From contig DATJTX010000014.1 in assembly GCA_035502855.1 (NCBI GenBank), forward strand, positions 1 through 64,000: a DNA stretch of 64,000 bases, read 5' to 3'. The notes under the pieces were generated by a model. That model was not told where the DNA came from. It saw only the letters and a list, made by a program, of their open reading frames with translations, and did no database searches. The stretch's first letter is position 1. Each line of letters begins with the position of its first letter. Positions 29,659 through 38,378 of this stretch are shown one piece after another. A program made the position numbers and the translations under genes. This stretch comes from Candidatus Baltobacteraceae bacterium (lineage in GTDB: Bacteria; Vulcanimicrobiota; Vulcanimicrobiia; Vulcanimicrobiales; Vulcanimicrobiaceae).

Positions 29659-30432
29659 TCACTGCGGCACGCAGGTCGATTTCATCGCGTCGATTACAGC
29701 GGGATCGGGCGGATCGCCGGCGGGTGAATAGTAAGCCGCGACGTATTCGGTCCCTTGATCCGGGACGATCAAAACAGCCCAGTACCCTTGCTGCGGGTCG
29801 GGCGCATTTCGTGTAAACGTGACCAGCGCCGCCTTTTGCGTTCTGCGGCATATTTCCACGATCCCGTTCTCCAAGATCTTCGCACGCGCGCCCGTCAACG
29901 TTTGTACGATCTTGAGGCTGGATAACGTATCACTGCTCTCGCCGCCGCTGAGCATGAGCATATCGCCCCTGCGCAGCCAAATGCCGAACGGGAGATACGG
30001 GCCGTTCGCAAACCCCCCGCCGATCGGCCGTTCCGTCCACCCTGCCGGAGGGCTAAACGTGGGACGCGCGCCGACGGTGCCGGCCGGGGCGTTGAAGACA
30101 AAGCGCATCACGGCCTCGCGCGCCACCGGAACGCAATTCGCGATCGCGGCCGCAAAGTTGCTTTGTCGCGCTGCGAGCAGCGCCGACATGTCGATCGCAG
30201 CGTTGCCCGAGGTTCGCAAGATCTTCGCGTTTTTGAGCTCGCCTGTCGAATCAATTACAACCTCGACTAAGACCATCCTCGTGCCAACGTGCTCTGCCAA
30301 CGCGGAGGCGGGATATGCTAATGGCGGAGTGTACAACGCCTGCGGCTCGCGGTCTGGGCGCGCGCAGGCGTTTGCGCGCGTTGCGAGCGATGCTATCAGG
30401 ATCACGCCGAAAAGAAAAAGACGCGGGATCAT
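29659..30432 (-). CDS. Exported TonB C-terminal-domain-like protein (paralogue A)
   Basis: Same architecture as its downstream neighbour. Signal peptide MIPRLFLFGVILIASLA, TonB_C-like domain (PLAYPASALAEHVGTRMVLVEV, STGELKNAKILRTSGNAAID), then a C-terminal domain with RPTFSPPAGW matching KPFFTPPRGW in the paralogue, and an ending with a conserved-looking STCVPQ versus SLCTP. The pair clearly arose by tandem duplication and has diverged. It starts 48 bases after the rpsA stop. The function is unknown. Its insertion between rpsA and coaE is unusual for that neighbourhood. Confidence 0.75.
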   Translation of the reverse strand: MIPRLFLFGVILIASLATRANACARPDREPQALYTPPLAYPASALAEHVGTRMVLVEVVIDSTGELKNAKILRTSGNAAIDMSALLAARQSNFAAAIANCVPVAREAVMRFVFNAPAGTVGARPTFSPPAGWTERPIGGGFANGPYLPFGIWLRRGDMLMLSGGESSDTLSSLKIVQTLTGARAKILENGIVEICRRTQKAALVTFTRNAPDPQQGYWAVLIVPDQGTEYVAAYYSPAGDPPDPAVIDAMKSTCVPQ

Positions 30433-30480
30433 TCCCGCGCCCCTTCTTCGCTTGCGCTGCGCACCCTTGGGCCATTCGGC

Positions 30481-31626
30481 TCAGGGTTGGACTTCGTCCG
30501 CGACCGTGCCGAGGCCAACCTCTTCGTCGAGCGTCAGCGCTTCGATCTCCTCGGGCGGAATGTCCGCCACGTGCTGGATCGACGCGGTGATACGACGCGT
30601 TGCGCTGTTGATCGTGAGCAACGTGACTTCGACCTCTTGGCCCGCGCTGAACTGCGCGCTCGGGTCGAACTCGCCTTTGGGAACCATCGCGAGAATGCCC
30701 GGGAAGATTTCGACCAGCAGGTAGTTCGGCGTGACCTTGACGACCTGCGCCGGCAGTTTGTTCGCTTCGAACAGTTTGTCGGCGTGCTCGTCCCAAGGAT
30801 CGGGAAGCGCGTGCTTGAGCGAGAGGCTGACTTTTTTCGCTTCGGCGTCGAATTTCATGATTTCGACGTTCACCACGTCGCCGATCTTCACGACCTCCGA
30901 CGGGTGCTTGATGCGGGCGTAGCTCAGCTCGCTGTTGTGAATGAGACCGTCGATGCCGCCCAGGTCGACGAACGCGCCGAAGTCCGCGAGACGGACCACG
31001 ATCCCTTCGCGAATTTGACCGACTTCGAGCGTGTCGAGCAACTCTTGCTTCTTGGCCTGCAGCTCTTCTTCGAGCACCAGACGCTGCGAGAGCACGACGC
31101 GATGCCGCTTGTGATCGAGATCGATCACCTTCAAGCGCAGCTTCGCTCCGACGAGCTCGTCGAGATTGCCGACCGGTTGGCGCCGGATTTGGGACGCGGG
31201 CACGAAGCCGCGCATGCCGAGATCGACGAGGACGCCGCCTTTGACGACTTGCGTCACGGTGGCTTCGATCACTTCGTCGCCTTCATGCGCGTCGATGACC
31301 TTCTCCCAGGTCTTGAGCGCGCGCGCGCGGCGTTCGGACAGGAACAGCGTTCCGTCCATATCGTCAATGCGGTGAATCATCACCTCGAGGGTGTCACCGA
31401 CTTTGAGCGCCTTGGGGTCGATCGCGAGCGAGAGTTCGCGGAATGGAAGCACGCCTTCGGATTTACCGCCGACGTCGACGAGCAATTCGTCTTTGTCCTT
31501 TTGAACGATCATTCCGTTCAGGACTTGTCCCTCGTCGAGGACTTTCAGCGACTCTTCGTAGAGGCGCTGTTCGAGCGCGAGTTGATCTTCCTCGTAAGTA
31601 GCGGGAGCGATTTCAGTTGTAGAGAT
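30481..31626 (-). CDS. rpsA: 30S ribosomal protein S1 (apparent ATC start)
   Basis: RNA-binding ribosomal protein that helps mRNA binding. There are four S1 domains: about residues 39-105 (VDVGGKSEGVLPFREL), 120-185 (VDLGMRGFVPASQI), 205-275 (FGAFVDLGGIDGLIHNSEL) and a divergent fourth at 290-355 (VEIFPGILAMVPKGEF). This is the shorter form common outside Proteobacteria. The first ATG (31512) lies inside domain 1. The conserved leader TYEEDQLALEQ...LKVLDEGQVLNG is open upstream back to a TAG at 31636-31638, with no ATG, GTG or TTG. An ATC at 31626, 7 bases after TAGGA, is the best start and gives 381 residues. A sequencing error (ATG to ATC) is the alternative. Confidence 0.85.
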   Translation of the reverse strand: MSTTEIAPATYEEDQLALEQRLYEESLKVLDEGQVLNGMIVQKDKDELLVDVGGKSEGVLPFRELSLAIDPKALKVGDTLEVMIHRIDDMDGTLFLSERRARALKTWEKVIDAHEGDEVIEATVTQVVKGGVLVDLGMRGFVPASQIRRQPVGNLDELVGAKLRLKVIDLDHKRHRVVLSQRLVLEEELQAKKQELLDTLEVGQIREGIVVRLADFGAFVDLGGIDGLIHNSELSYARIKHPSEVVKIGDVVNVEIMKFDAEAKKVSLSLKHALPDPWDEHADKLFEANKLPAQVVKVTPNYLLVEIFPGILAMVPKGEFDPSAQFSAGQEVEVTLLTINSATRRITASIQHVADIPPEEIEALTLDEEVGLGTVADEVQP

Positions 31627-31633
31627 GTTTGGT

Positions 31634-31641
31634 TCCTACCT
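31634..31641 (-). promoter_or_regulatory. Ribosome binding site that fixes the rpsA start
   Basis: Minus-strand AGGTAGGA lies 7 bases before the ATC at 31626. It sits in the 35-base gap between mutM and rpsA, after an A/T-rich stretch. No other start codon is in register with it, and the next ATG is about 115 bases downstream. Confidence 0.6.
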
Positions 31642-31661
31642 AACAATTTTTATTTTGCGGA

Positions 31662-32474
31662 TCAACGCTGACAGTTTCGACACCACCAGGTTCCGCGTTG
31701 CGCGAGCACCGTTCGAACGATCGGTTTTCCGCACCGCGGACAAGGTTCCCCGAGTTTGCCGTAGACCGAGAGGACGTTTTGGAATCCCCCTCGGAGGCCC
31801 TCCGAATCCACGTAATCATCGACACTTGTTCCGCGCATTTCGGTTGCGCGGGTCAAAACGTCGCGAATCGCGTGATAAAGCCGATGGATCGCCGGCTTCG
31901 TCAACGCCTTGGATGGTCGCCCGGGACGGATCCCGGCCTCCCATAGCGCCTCGCACGCATAGATATTTCCGATGCCTGCGATGCGGTGCTGATCGAGAAG
32001 GGCGCTCTTGATCGGCGTCGTCCGCCCGATGAGCATACCGATAAAGCCCTGCGGTGTAAAGCCTGAGGAAAGCGGCTCGATGCCCAGGGCGGCGTCCCAG
32101 GGGTCGTCGGCTTCTACCAGGCGCATGCGGCCGAAGGTCCGCAGATCGGCAAAACTCAGCCGCGTTCCATCCGTATAATGAAGCACCACGTGGGTGCCGG
32201 GATAGTCGGGTTCACCCCGGCGTTGCACGACCAGACGGCCGGTCATCCGCAGGCTGGTTACGAGCCGTCGACCGGATCGCAACTCCATCACCACGTATTT
32301 GCCGCGCCGGCCGACGCGCTCGATGCGCTCGCCGCGAAGTGCCGCGGCGAAATCGATGCCCGGCGGCGCGACCGCCATTTTGGGCAACGCAATCTTTACG
32401 GATTTGATCGTCTTGCCCGCGACCGTGTGAGCCAGGCCGCGGGCGATCGTTTCGACCTCAGGTAATTCGGGCAC
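31662..32474 (-). CDS. mutM: Formamidopyrimidine-DNA glycosylase
   Basis: Base-excision repair enzyme removing 8-oxoguanine and formamidopyrimidines, with AP-lyase activity. Starts MPELPEVETIARGL with the catalytic Pro2 and Glu3. The beta-hairpin Lys is in GRRGKYVVMEL, the helix-two-turn-helix in LLDQHRIAGIGNIYACEALWEAGI, and the C-terminal zinc finger CPRCGK...CRNC is complete. The 270 residues are typical. It lies between a small exported protein (10-base gap) and rpsA, in the run led by polA. Confidence 0.95.
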   Translation of the reverse strand: MPELPEVETIARGLAHTVAGKTIKSVKIALPKMAVAPPGIDFAAALRGERIERVGRRGKYVVMELRSGRRLVTSLRMTGRLVVQRRGEPDYPGTHVVLHYTDGTRLSFADLRTFGRMRLVEADDPWDAALGIEPLSSGFTPQGFIGMLIGRTTPIKSALLDQHRIAGIGNIYACEALWEAGIRPGRPSKALTKPAIHRLYHAIRDVLTRATEMRGTSVDDYVDSEGLRGGFQNVLSVYGKLGEPCPRCGKPIVRTVLAQRGTWWCRNCQR

Positions 32475-32484
32475 GCAGCCCTTT

Positions 32485-32868
32485 TTACAAGCCCGCCGCC
32501 CGCGTAACCTCGATGAACTTCGATTGGCCGGGGATCGGGGTGACCTGCGCTTGGTACTCGGCAGGCGAATCGCCGAAGGCGGTCAGCGTATGAAGATTCG
32601 GGGCAAGATGTGCGAAGCAGAAATTCCCGTCAGGCGCCACGCTGGTCGTTACGACTTCCGTCGCAGAACGCGCAACGATGATGTTTTCCGGAATCGCCGG
32701 TTTGAGTTCGAGCGCGACGATTTGCTTCGCCGGTGCGTCGACGCGGCCGCACACTTCGCCCGGCACAGCAAGCTGATTAGGCGGATTGTTGGTCACAGCG
32801 AACGCACAGATTGGTGCCGCTACGAGCGCCGTTCCCAGCGCGATCGCGGATAGAAATGAGCGTTTCAT
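32485..32868 (-). CDS. Small exported protein, carboxypeptidase-regulatory-like fold
   Basis: Signal peptide (MKRSFLSAIALGTALVAAPICAFA), then about 100 residues of predicted beta-sandwich. VAPDGNFCFAHLAPNLHTLTAFGD resembles the G.F.F..L..G.Y.L segment of carboxypeptidase-regulatory-like or SdrD-type domains. The assignment is by pattern only. It is 5 bases from the DUF192 gene and 10 bases from mutM, so it is co-transcribed. The role is unknown. Confidence 0.65.
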   Translation of the reverse strand: MKRSFLSAIALGTALVAAPICAFAVTNNPPNQLAVPGEVCGRVDAPAKQIVALELKPAIPENIIVARSATEVVTTSVAPDGNFCFAHLAPNLHTLTAFGDSPAEYQAQVTPIPGQSKFIEVTRAAGL

Positions 32869-32873
32869 GCTCT

Positions 32874-33311
32874 CTATAACGCGATTACGTCGCGAAGAGT
32901 GACACCCGGGGCAATCCCATCCTTACGAGCCTCTCCCGCGGGCAATTCGATCACGAATCTTCCGGCACCCGACCGGCGCGGAATCGCGTCGTCCGGTGTC
33001 GTTTCGGGCACGACCGGGACGTCGGCTGCGATGCTGCGCACCGTTCCGTCACTTGCAACGAAAACCATATCCAACGGCACGAGCGTGTTTTTCATCCAAA
33101 ACTCGAGCTGTTCGTCCGAATCGAAGACGAAGAGCATGCCGGTGTGCGCCGGCAGCCGTGTCACGCTCATCAGCCCGATCTCGCGCTCGTTCTCGGTCTT
33201 CGCCACTTGCAACGTCAGCGTCGCGCGCGGCGCATGCACGACGATCGTCGGCAAGTGTTGCGGGGCCGGCGTCGCAGCCGCGATCAGTACGGCCAGGATC
33301 GGTGCGATCAA
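32874..33311 (-). CDS. Exported DUF192-family protein
   Basis: DUF192 motifs: VQVAKTENEREIGLMSVTRL-like opening, GMLFVFDSDEQLEFWMKNTLVPLDMVFV and a C-terminal VIELPAGEARKDGIAPGVTL. A signal-like hydrophobic N-terminus (APILAVLIAAATPAP) places it outside the cytoplasm. The biochemical role of the family is not established. The start overlaps the polA stop by 4 bases (ATGA). Confidence 0.88.
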   Translation of the reverse strand: MIAPILAVLIAAATPAPQHLPTIVVHAPRATLTLQVAKTENEREIGLMSVTRLPAHTGMLFVFDSDEQLEFWMKNTLVPLDMVFVASDGTVRSIAADVPVVPETTPDDAIPRRSGAGRFVIELPAGEARKDGIAPGVTLRDVIAL

Positions 33312-35935
33312 CTCTCCTCCTTCAACATTTCGACGTCGTACCAGTTGCGGCCCGACTTGACCGTCACTTCCAGCGGAACCGAAAGCGTCAGCGCCTCTTC
33401 CATCTCGCGGCGCACCAAGTTGGCCAATTCGTGGAGCGCGTCGCGGTGTACTTCGAAGATCAACTCGTCGTGAATTTGCAAGAGCATCGTCGCGTCGATC
33501 CCGGCCGCGCGCATCGCACGATCGGTCTTCACCATCGCGAGCTTCATCAAATCCGCCGCGCTGCCTTGCAGCGGCGCATTCGTTGCCTCGCGTTCGGCCG
33601 CCGAACGCAACATGTAATTACTCGAGCTCAGCGCCGGCATGTAACGGCGCCGGCCCAAGATCGTACTCACGTAACCGAGCTCTCGCGCTTCCTCCAGCGT
33701 CCGGTCGATGTACGCTCGTACCGACGGGAAGCGCGCGAAGTAAGCCTCGGTGATTTCGCGCGCTTGCGCACGCGGGATCTCGAGCCGCTGCGCGAGGCCG
33801 AAGTCCGACATGCCGTAGAGCAATCCGAAGTTGACACTTTTGGCCATGCGCCGCTGGTTGCCGTCGACCGTTGCTCCGCTTCCGACCTCGAAGATCTGGC
33901 GGGCGGTGAAATCGTGAATGTCTTGACCCTCTTCGAAAGCCGAACGCATCGCTTCGTCGCCCGAAAGATGGGCCATCAGCCGCAGTTCGATCTGGCTGTA
34001 GTCGGCGGCAAGCAGCGCGTATTCATCGCTCTTGGCGACGAACGACTTACGAATCCGGCGCCCGAGGTCGCCGCGCACCGGAATGTTCTGTAAGTTCGGA
34101 TTGGTCGAGGAGAGGCGGCCGGTCGCGGTGGCCGTCTGATTGAAGACGGTGTGCAAACGGCCGTCGCGCGGATCGAGCAGCTGTGGGATCACGTCGACGT
34201 ACGTATTCTTCAGTTTGGTAACCTCGCGCCACTCGAGCACGAGCGCGCAGATCGGATACTCGCGTGCCAGACCTTGCAGCACCTCAACGCCGGTTGCCCA
34301 ACCGGTCTTGGTTCTTTTGCCGCCGGGAATCTGCAACCGTCCGAAGAGGACGTTGCCCAGCTGCTGGGGCGAGCCGATGTTGAACTCTTCACCGGCGAAA
34401 TCCCAGATCTGCCGCTGCAATCGCGACGCGGCAGCGTCGACTTCCTCGCCGATCACCTGCAGTTCCGACGGATCGATCGCCACGCCGGCGGCTTCCATGC
34501 GCGCGAGCAGCGGCGCGAGCGGAACTTCGACCTCCTCGTAGACGCGCATCTGGGCGCGTTCTTCGAGGATGGGCCGCATGATCTCGAGCACTTGCAGGGT
34601 TGCGTCGGCGTGTGCGGCCGCATCCTCGTCGGGCGCTGCCTCCAAGTGCTCCGCCGCAGCCTCCAGGATCGAAGAGAAGGTGCGCGACGGATTGAGCAGA
34701 TGCGCCGCGAGCATCGCGTCGTCGACGAAATCGCCGAACTCGACGCGGGCTGCGCGTAAGGCATGGCTCACGCGTTTCGCGTCGTAGGCCGCAACGCGCT
34801 GCGCGTTCTCGAGCGCGTGCGCGAGCGCCGCGCGAACCGGCTCGTGCGCGAGCGCGCCCGCGCCGAAGGCGATTCCGGTGCCGCGTGAGCCGCTGACGCC
34901 GAACGCGTCTTCACGCACCGCGAGCGCGAGGCAATCCGAACCCGCGAGCGCGCGCAACTCCTCGGCCAACCGGGTGAATTCGGGCGGATCGACCGACGCG
35001 ACGTACGTACGATACGTCCCTTGAATCTTCGCATCGCCGGCGAAGAGCGGCAGCCCGTCGACGGGCGCCTTGAGGCGCGCGAGCAGCGTCTTGAATTCGA
35101 GCTGCGCGTAGAGAGGATAGAGCGCGGCATCGCTGGGCTTCTCGTAGCCGCGTTCCCAGTCGATGGTCAGCGGCAGATCGCGCCGGACGATCGACACGTC
35201 GCGGCACACGCGGGCTTGCTCGCCGTATTCCCGCACGAGCTTTTCCAGCTTCGGGCTGCCCGCCAGCGCGGGATCCGCCACCAGCGCATCGAGCGACCCC
35301 GCCGCCTTGATCAATTTGATGGCAGTCTTTTCGCCGACGCCGGGGATCCCGGGAAGATTGTCCGACGGATCGCCTTTGAGCCCGCGATAATCCGGTAATT
35401 GATTCGGGTTTAGCTCGAAGCGCTCGTAGACCGCGGGAGGATCGTAGCGGCCCAGATCGGTGATCCCGCGACGCGTCGTGAGTACGGTCGTGCGTTCGGC
35501 CACGATCTGCAGCAAATCGAGATCGCCGGTGACAACGAGCGTCTCCTCACCGGCCTCTTCCGCCTTGCGCGCCAGCGTTGCGATCACGTCGTCGGCTTCC
35601 TGGCCCTCGATCTCGACGATCGGAATGTGATGCACGGCAAGCACGTCGCGGACGAGCGCGAACTGGCTGCGCAGATCGTCGGGCATCGCGTCGCGGTGCG
35701 CTTTATACTCCGCGTAGAGCTGCACGCGTCCGGCCGGCATGCCCTTGTCGAACGCGGCAATCACATGCGTGGGCTTCTCGTCGTTGATGAGTTTGTTCAG
35801 CATCATCGTGAAGCCATAGACCGCGTTGATCGGTACGCCTTTCACCGTGGTCAGCGGCGGCAGCGCGAAGAACGCACGGTACACCAGCCCGTACGTGTCG
35901 AGGAGCATCAAACGATTGGGCCGTTTCTTTGCCAT
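33308..35935 (-). CDS. polA: DNA polymerase I (inactive 3'-5' exonuclease domain)
   Basis: Replication and repair polymerase, 875 residues. The 5' nuclease domain (about 1-290) is intact: LMLLDTYGLVYRAFFALP, EGQEADDVIATLA, VTGDLDLLQIV, GVGEKTAIKLI. The middle domain (about 300-480) has the fold but not the DEDD residues: the DTET position reads LALAVREDA, so proofreading is probably absent, as in Taq-type enzymes. Polymerase motifs: A, DYSQIELRLMAHLSGD; B, RRMAKSVNFGLLYGMSDFGL; C, LLQIHDELIFEV. It lies 7 bases after the MG2-like gene. Confidence 0.95.
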   Translation of the reverse strand: MAKKRPNRLMLLDTYGLVYRAFFALPPLTTVKGVPINAVYGFTMMLNKLINDEKPTHVIAAFDKGMPAGRVQLYAEYKAHRDAMPDDLRSQFALVRDVLAVHHIPIVEIEGQEADDVIATLARKAEEAGEETLVVTGDLDLLQIVAERTTVLTTRRGITDLGRYDPPAVYERFELNPNQLPDYRGLKGDPSDNLPGIPGVGEKTAIKLIKAAGSLDALVADPALAGSPKLEKLVREYGEQARVCRDVSIVRRDLPLTIDWERGYEKPSDAALYPLYAQLEFKTLLARLKAPVDGLPLFAGDAKIQGTYRTYVASVDPPEFTRLAEELRALAGSDCLALAVREDAFGVSGSRGTGIAFGAGALAHEPVRAALAHALENAQRVAAYDAKRVSHALRAARVEFGDFVDDAMLAAHLLNPSRTFSSILEAAAEHLEAAPDEDAAAHADATLQVLEIMRPILEERAQMRVYEEVEVPLAPLLARMEAAGVAIDPSELQVIGEEVDAAASRLQRQIWDFAGEEFNIGSPQQLGNVLFGRLQIPGGKRTKTGWATGVEVLQGLAREYPICALVLEWREVTKLKNTYVDVIPQLLDPRDGRLHTVFNQTATATGRLSSTNPNLQNIPVRGDLGRRIRKSFVAKSDEYALLAADYSQIELRLMAHLSGDEAMRSAFEEGQDIHDFTARQIFEVGSGATVDGNQRRMAKSVNFGLLYGMSDFGLAQRLEIPRAQAREITEAYFARFPSVRAYIDRTLEEARELGYVSTILGRRRYMPALSSSNYMLRSAAEREATNAPLQGSAADLMKLAMVKTDRAMRAAGIDATMLLQIHDELIFEVHRDALHELANLVRREMEEALTLSVPLEVTVKSGRNWYDVEMLKEES

Positions 35936-35942
35936 CAGTGGT

Positions 35943-38300
35943 TTACTGAACGGTAATCGGCGAGGACGCCGCGATCACCCGCCCGTCGTCGTCGATGCGC
36001 AGGATCGAGAGCGTATAACGGCCCTTGGCAGCCGGCAGCACGATTGCGATCGGCGATCCGTCGCCGCGCTGCACGTTCCACCACACGGCCTGCGTGTCGG
36101 CTTGCTCGAGCGAGAGATTTTGCGGCTGGGTGGAACGGCGCTCGAATCCGATGACCTGCGCGTGCTCGCCGGTCGAATCGACCCAGGGATGCCAGGTGCG
36201 CCCTTCCGGCGCACTTACTTGCGTCGCCGCCAGTCCCACCGCGAGCAGCGCCGGTACCGACTCGAAGAGTGCACCGCCCGACGGTGCGCCGCGGCTGATC
36301 CGCACGATCGTCGTTCCCGCTCCGGGCATCGCACCGTTCAGCGTCACGCTGGCGGATGCGCCGGGAAGAAATTGCGCGTCCGCCATGCCGACGCTCGCGG
36401 CGATCGGCCGGCCGGGAGCATCGAGATCGAGCGGTACGCTGCTCCACGCAATCGCGCCGTCGTGCACGAGAACGGCGCCGACGCGCAGATCTCCGGCTGC
36501 ATCGGTAATGCGCATCGTCGCCGACGCCTCACCGTCGTGCACCGGCGCAACGACCGTTTGTGCTCCCATCGCGCTCTCGATCGTCAGCAGAGCGTCACCT
36601 TGCGCGCCGTCGAGATGAGCGGTGACACGTGCGTCCTCTCCGGCGCGGTAGACGCTGCGATCGAGGGTTATGCGGACGTTTGAACTTCCGGTGAGGCTCG
36701 TATCTTGCGTTGCCTGCGGCACGATGTCGACCTGGCCGGCGTCCATGGCCGTGCCCCTCTCCCCGTCGATCGTCGCGAAAACGAAATTGGTGCCGAGTGA
36801 GGGCGCCGTGAACGTACCGTGCGCGTGCCCGTCGCGATCGAGAGTGAGGACTTGCTCTTGCGTCGAGGGGCCGTGCTGCAATTGCAGCGTCACGCGCGCG
36901 CCGGCGAGCGGAGCGCCGCTGACGACGTCGTTGCCGAATACATCGAAGTTCACCGGCGTACCGAGCGTTTGCTGGTCGCGATCGAGTTGCAACCGCACCG
37001 TGTCGCGCCCTGTCGGCACGAGGATGCGCGTGACGGCGCTCGCACCGCCCGCGTCGACGCGAACGCCGTAGGTCGAGGCGAGACCATCGGTCGGATGGGG
37101 GATCATCACGGTCGCGTGACCCTGCGCATCGGTCGTGACGGTTTGGTTGAGCCATGCCGAGGTACCCCACGGCGTGAACTCCGGTGAGTAATCGACGTAC
37201 ACGTGCGGCGAACGCACGATCGCGACGTGGACGCGAACCCCGCCGCGGGATGACGTGATTGCGACCGGAACGTCGACAGAGGGATCGCACGGGCCGGCGC
37301 ATCCGCTGCTGACCTCGAGCGAAAGCCCGTCGGCATCGGCATCCACGTGCACCGCCGCACCGCCGACGCCGCCATCGATTTGCGCGAGTACCGCATAGTC
37401 ACCCGCGCTCGCGGTCGATGGAATCGGAATATCTGCGGTGAAGGCGCCCGCCGCATCGACCGGTGCATCGGCTTGCGCGATCAGCGTGCCGCCCAAGCGC
37501 ATCGTGATCGTCGCGTTTCCGGAGGCAGGCTTGAGGATCGCGCCCGCTCGCGTGCGCGCAAATCCGGCAACTCGAACCGTTCCGCCGGCATGCACCACCG
37601 CCGTGTCGGTGCGCACGCCGACGATCGTGCGCGGCAGCGGTGCTTGCGGAAGAAAACTTGCGAAGGCGAAGCTGTCGCCCCACTGCGCGAGCGCAAAGAC
37701 GGGCCGCGGCGAACGATTCCAGCGCACGATGCCGGCACCGTCGGTGTAACGCGTCACGAAGTTGTTCTCCACGACGAACGCCACGCGCATGTGAGGCAGC
37801 GCGTGCCCCGTTCCAAGATCGGTCGCGTAGAGGAGCAACTCGCCCGGTGTTTCCTTCGTCACCAGGCCGACGCGGGTGCGATTGATCCACACCTGTTCGC
37901 CGACGTCGCCGCGCCGCGCTTCGACGACGAAGAATCCTTGGCGCGAACCGAGCCGCACGTCGACCTCGCTCGATTGGAATTGATACCCGCCCGGCGGCGT
38001 AAAACTAAAGGCGACGACGGGGCGGCGTCCCCGCGTGTCGATCGCGCGCGGCCGCGCGTTCGATCCGGCCGTCAGCACATCGGCCGGATCGACTTGGTAG
38101 ACCGCAAACTGCACCGGCGCGCTGGAATACGTGTCGAGCCGTACCGTCGTCGCTTGCCACGGCACGTTCGAGTCGCTCGCAAAGAGAGCAAAGTAGGCGT
38201 CGAGTTTATGGAGATCGACGATGGGGCGAGCAGCGGCGGCCGGAGCTGCAAGCAACACAAGCGCCAGCAACACTGCCAGAATCGTTCGGATTGTCGGCAC
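35943..38300 (-). CDS. Large exported beta-sandwich protein (alpha-2-macroglobulin MG2-like)
   Basis: A 785-residue secreted protein. GTG 38300 begins a signal peptide (VPTIRTILAVLLALVLLAAPAAAA). The rest is a chain of immunoglobulin-like or MG-type beta-sandwich domains with the bacterial alpha-2-macroglobulin pattern: GVRTDTAVVHAGGTVRVAGFAR, TITMRLGGTLIAQ, RITLDRSVYRAGEDARVTAHL and VNFDVFGNDVVSGAPLAGARVTLQL. The thioester CxEQ motif and the C-terminal thioester domains of full-length (about 1500+) proteins are absent. It might act as a scaffold or as a remnant of a trapping protein. It heads the long minus-strand run through polA to the glycogen genes; the 78 bases upstream face a divergent gene. 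Confidence 0.65.
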   Translation of the reverse strand: MPTIRTILAVLLALVLLAAPAAAARPIVDLHKLDAYFALFASDSNVPWQATTVRLDTYSSAPVQFAVYQVDPADVLTAGSNARPRAIDTRGRRPVVAFSFTPPGGYQFQSSEVDVRLGSRQGFFVVEARRGDVGEQVWINRTRVGLVTKETPGELLLYATDLGTGHALPHMRVAFVVENNFVTRYTDGAGIVRWNRSPRPVFALAQWGDSFAFASFLPQAPLPRTIVGVRTDTAVVHAGGTVRVAGFARTRAGAILKPASGNATITMRLGGTLIAQADAPVDAAGAFTADIPIPSTASAGDYAVLAQIDGGVGGAAVHVDADADGLSLEVSSGCAGPCDPSVDVPVAITSSRGGVRVHVAIVRSPHVYVDYSPEFTPWGTSAWLNQTVTTDAQGHATVMIPHPTDGLASTYGVRVDAGGASAVTRILVPTGRDTVRLQLDRDQQTLGTPVNFDVFGNDVVSGAPLAGARVTLQLQHGPSTQEQVLTLDRDGHAHGTFTAPSLGTNFVFATIDGERGTAMDAGQVDIVPQATQDTSLTGSSNVRITLDRSVYRAGEDARVTAHLDGAQGDALLTIESAMGAQTVVAPVHDGEASATMRITDAAGDLRVGAVLVHDGAIAWSSVPLDLDAPGRPIAASVGMADAQFLPGASASVTLNGAMPGAGTTIVRISRGAPSGGALFESVPALLAVGLAATQVSAPEGRTWHPWVDSTGEHAQVIGFERRSTQPQNLSLEQADTQAVWWNVQRGDGSPIAIVLPAAKGRYTLSILRIDDDGRVIAASSPITVQ

Positions 38301-38358
38301 GACGCTTCGGGATTTCGCGGCCGCCCAGGAACGGTCCCCGGGCAGGTCGTGCCGCGGG

Positions 38359-38375
38359 CTCCGCATAAAGCGGAG
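38359..38375 (+). promoter_or_regulatory. Hairpin covering the ribosome binding site of the zinc-ribbon gene
   Basis: CTCCGC-ATAAA-GCGGAG, a perfect 6-base stem with a 5-base loop. The 3' arm contains the GGAG of the ribosome binding site for GTG 38379. If it folds in mRNA it would hide that site and lower translation of the zinc-ribbon gene and of the coupled exported-protein gene. Confidence 0.45.
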
Positions 38376-38378
38376 GGC

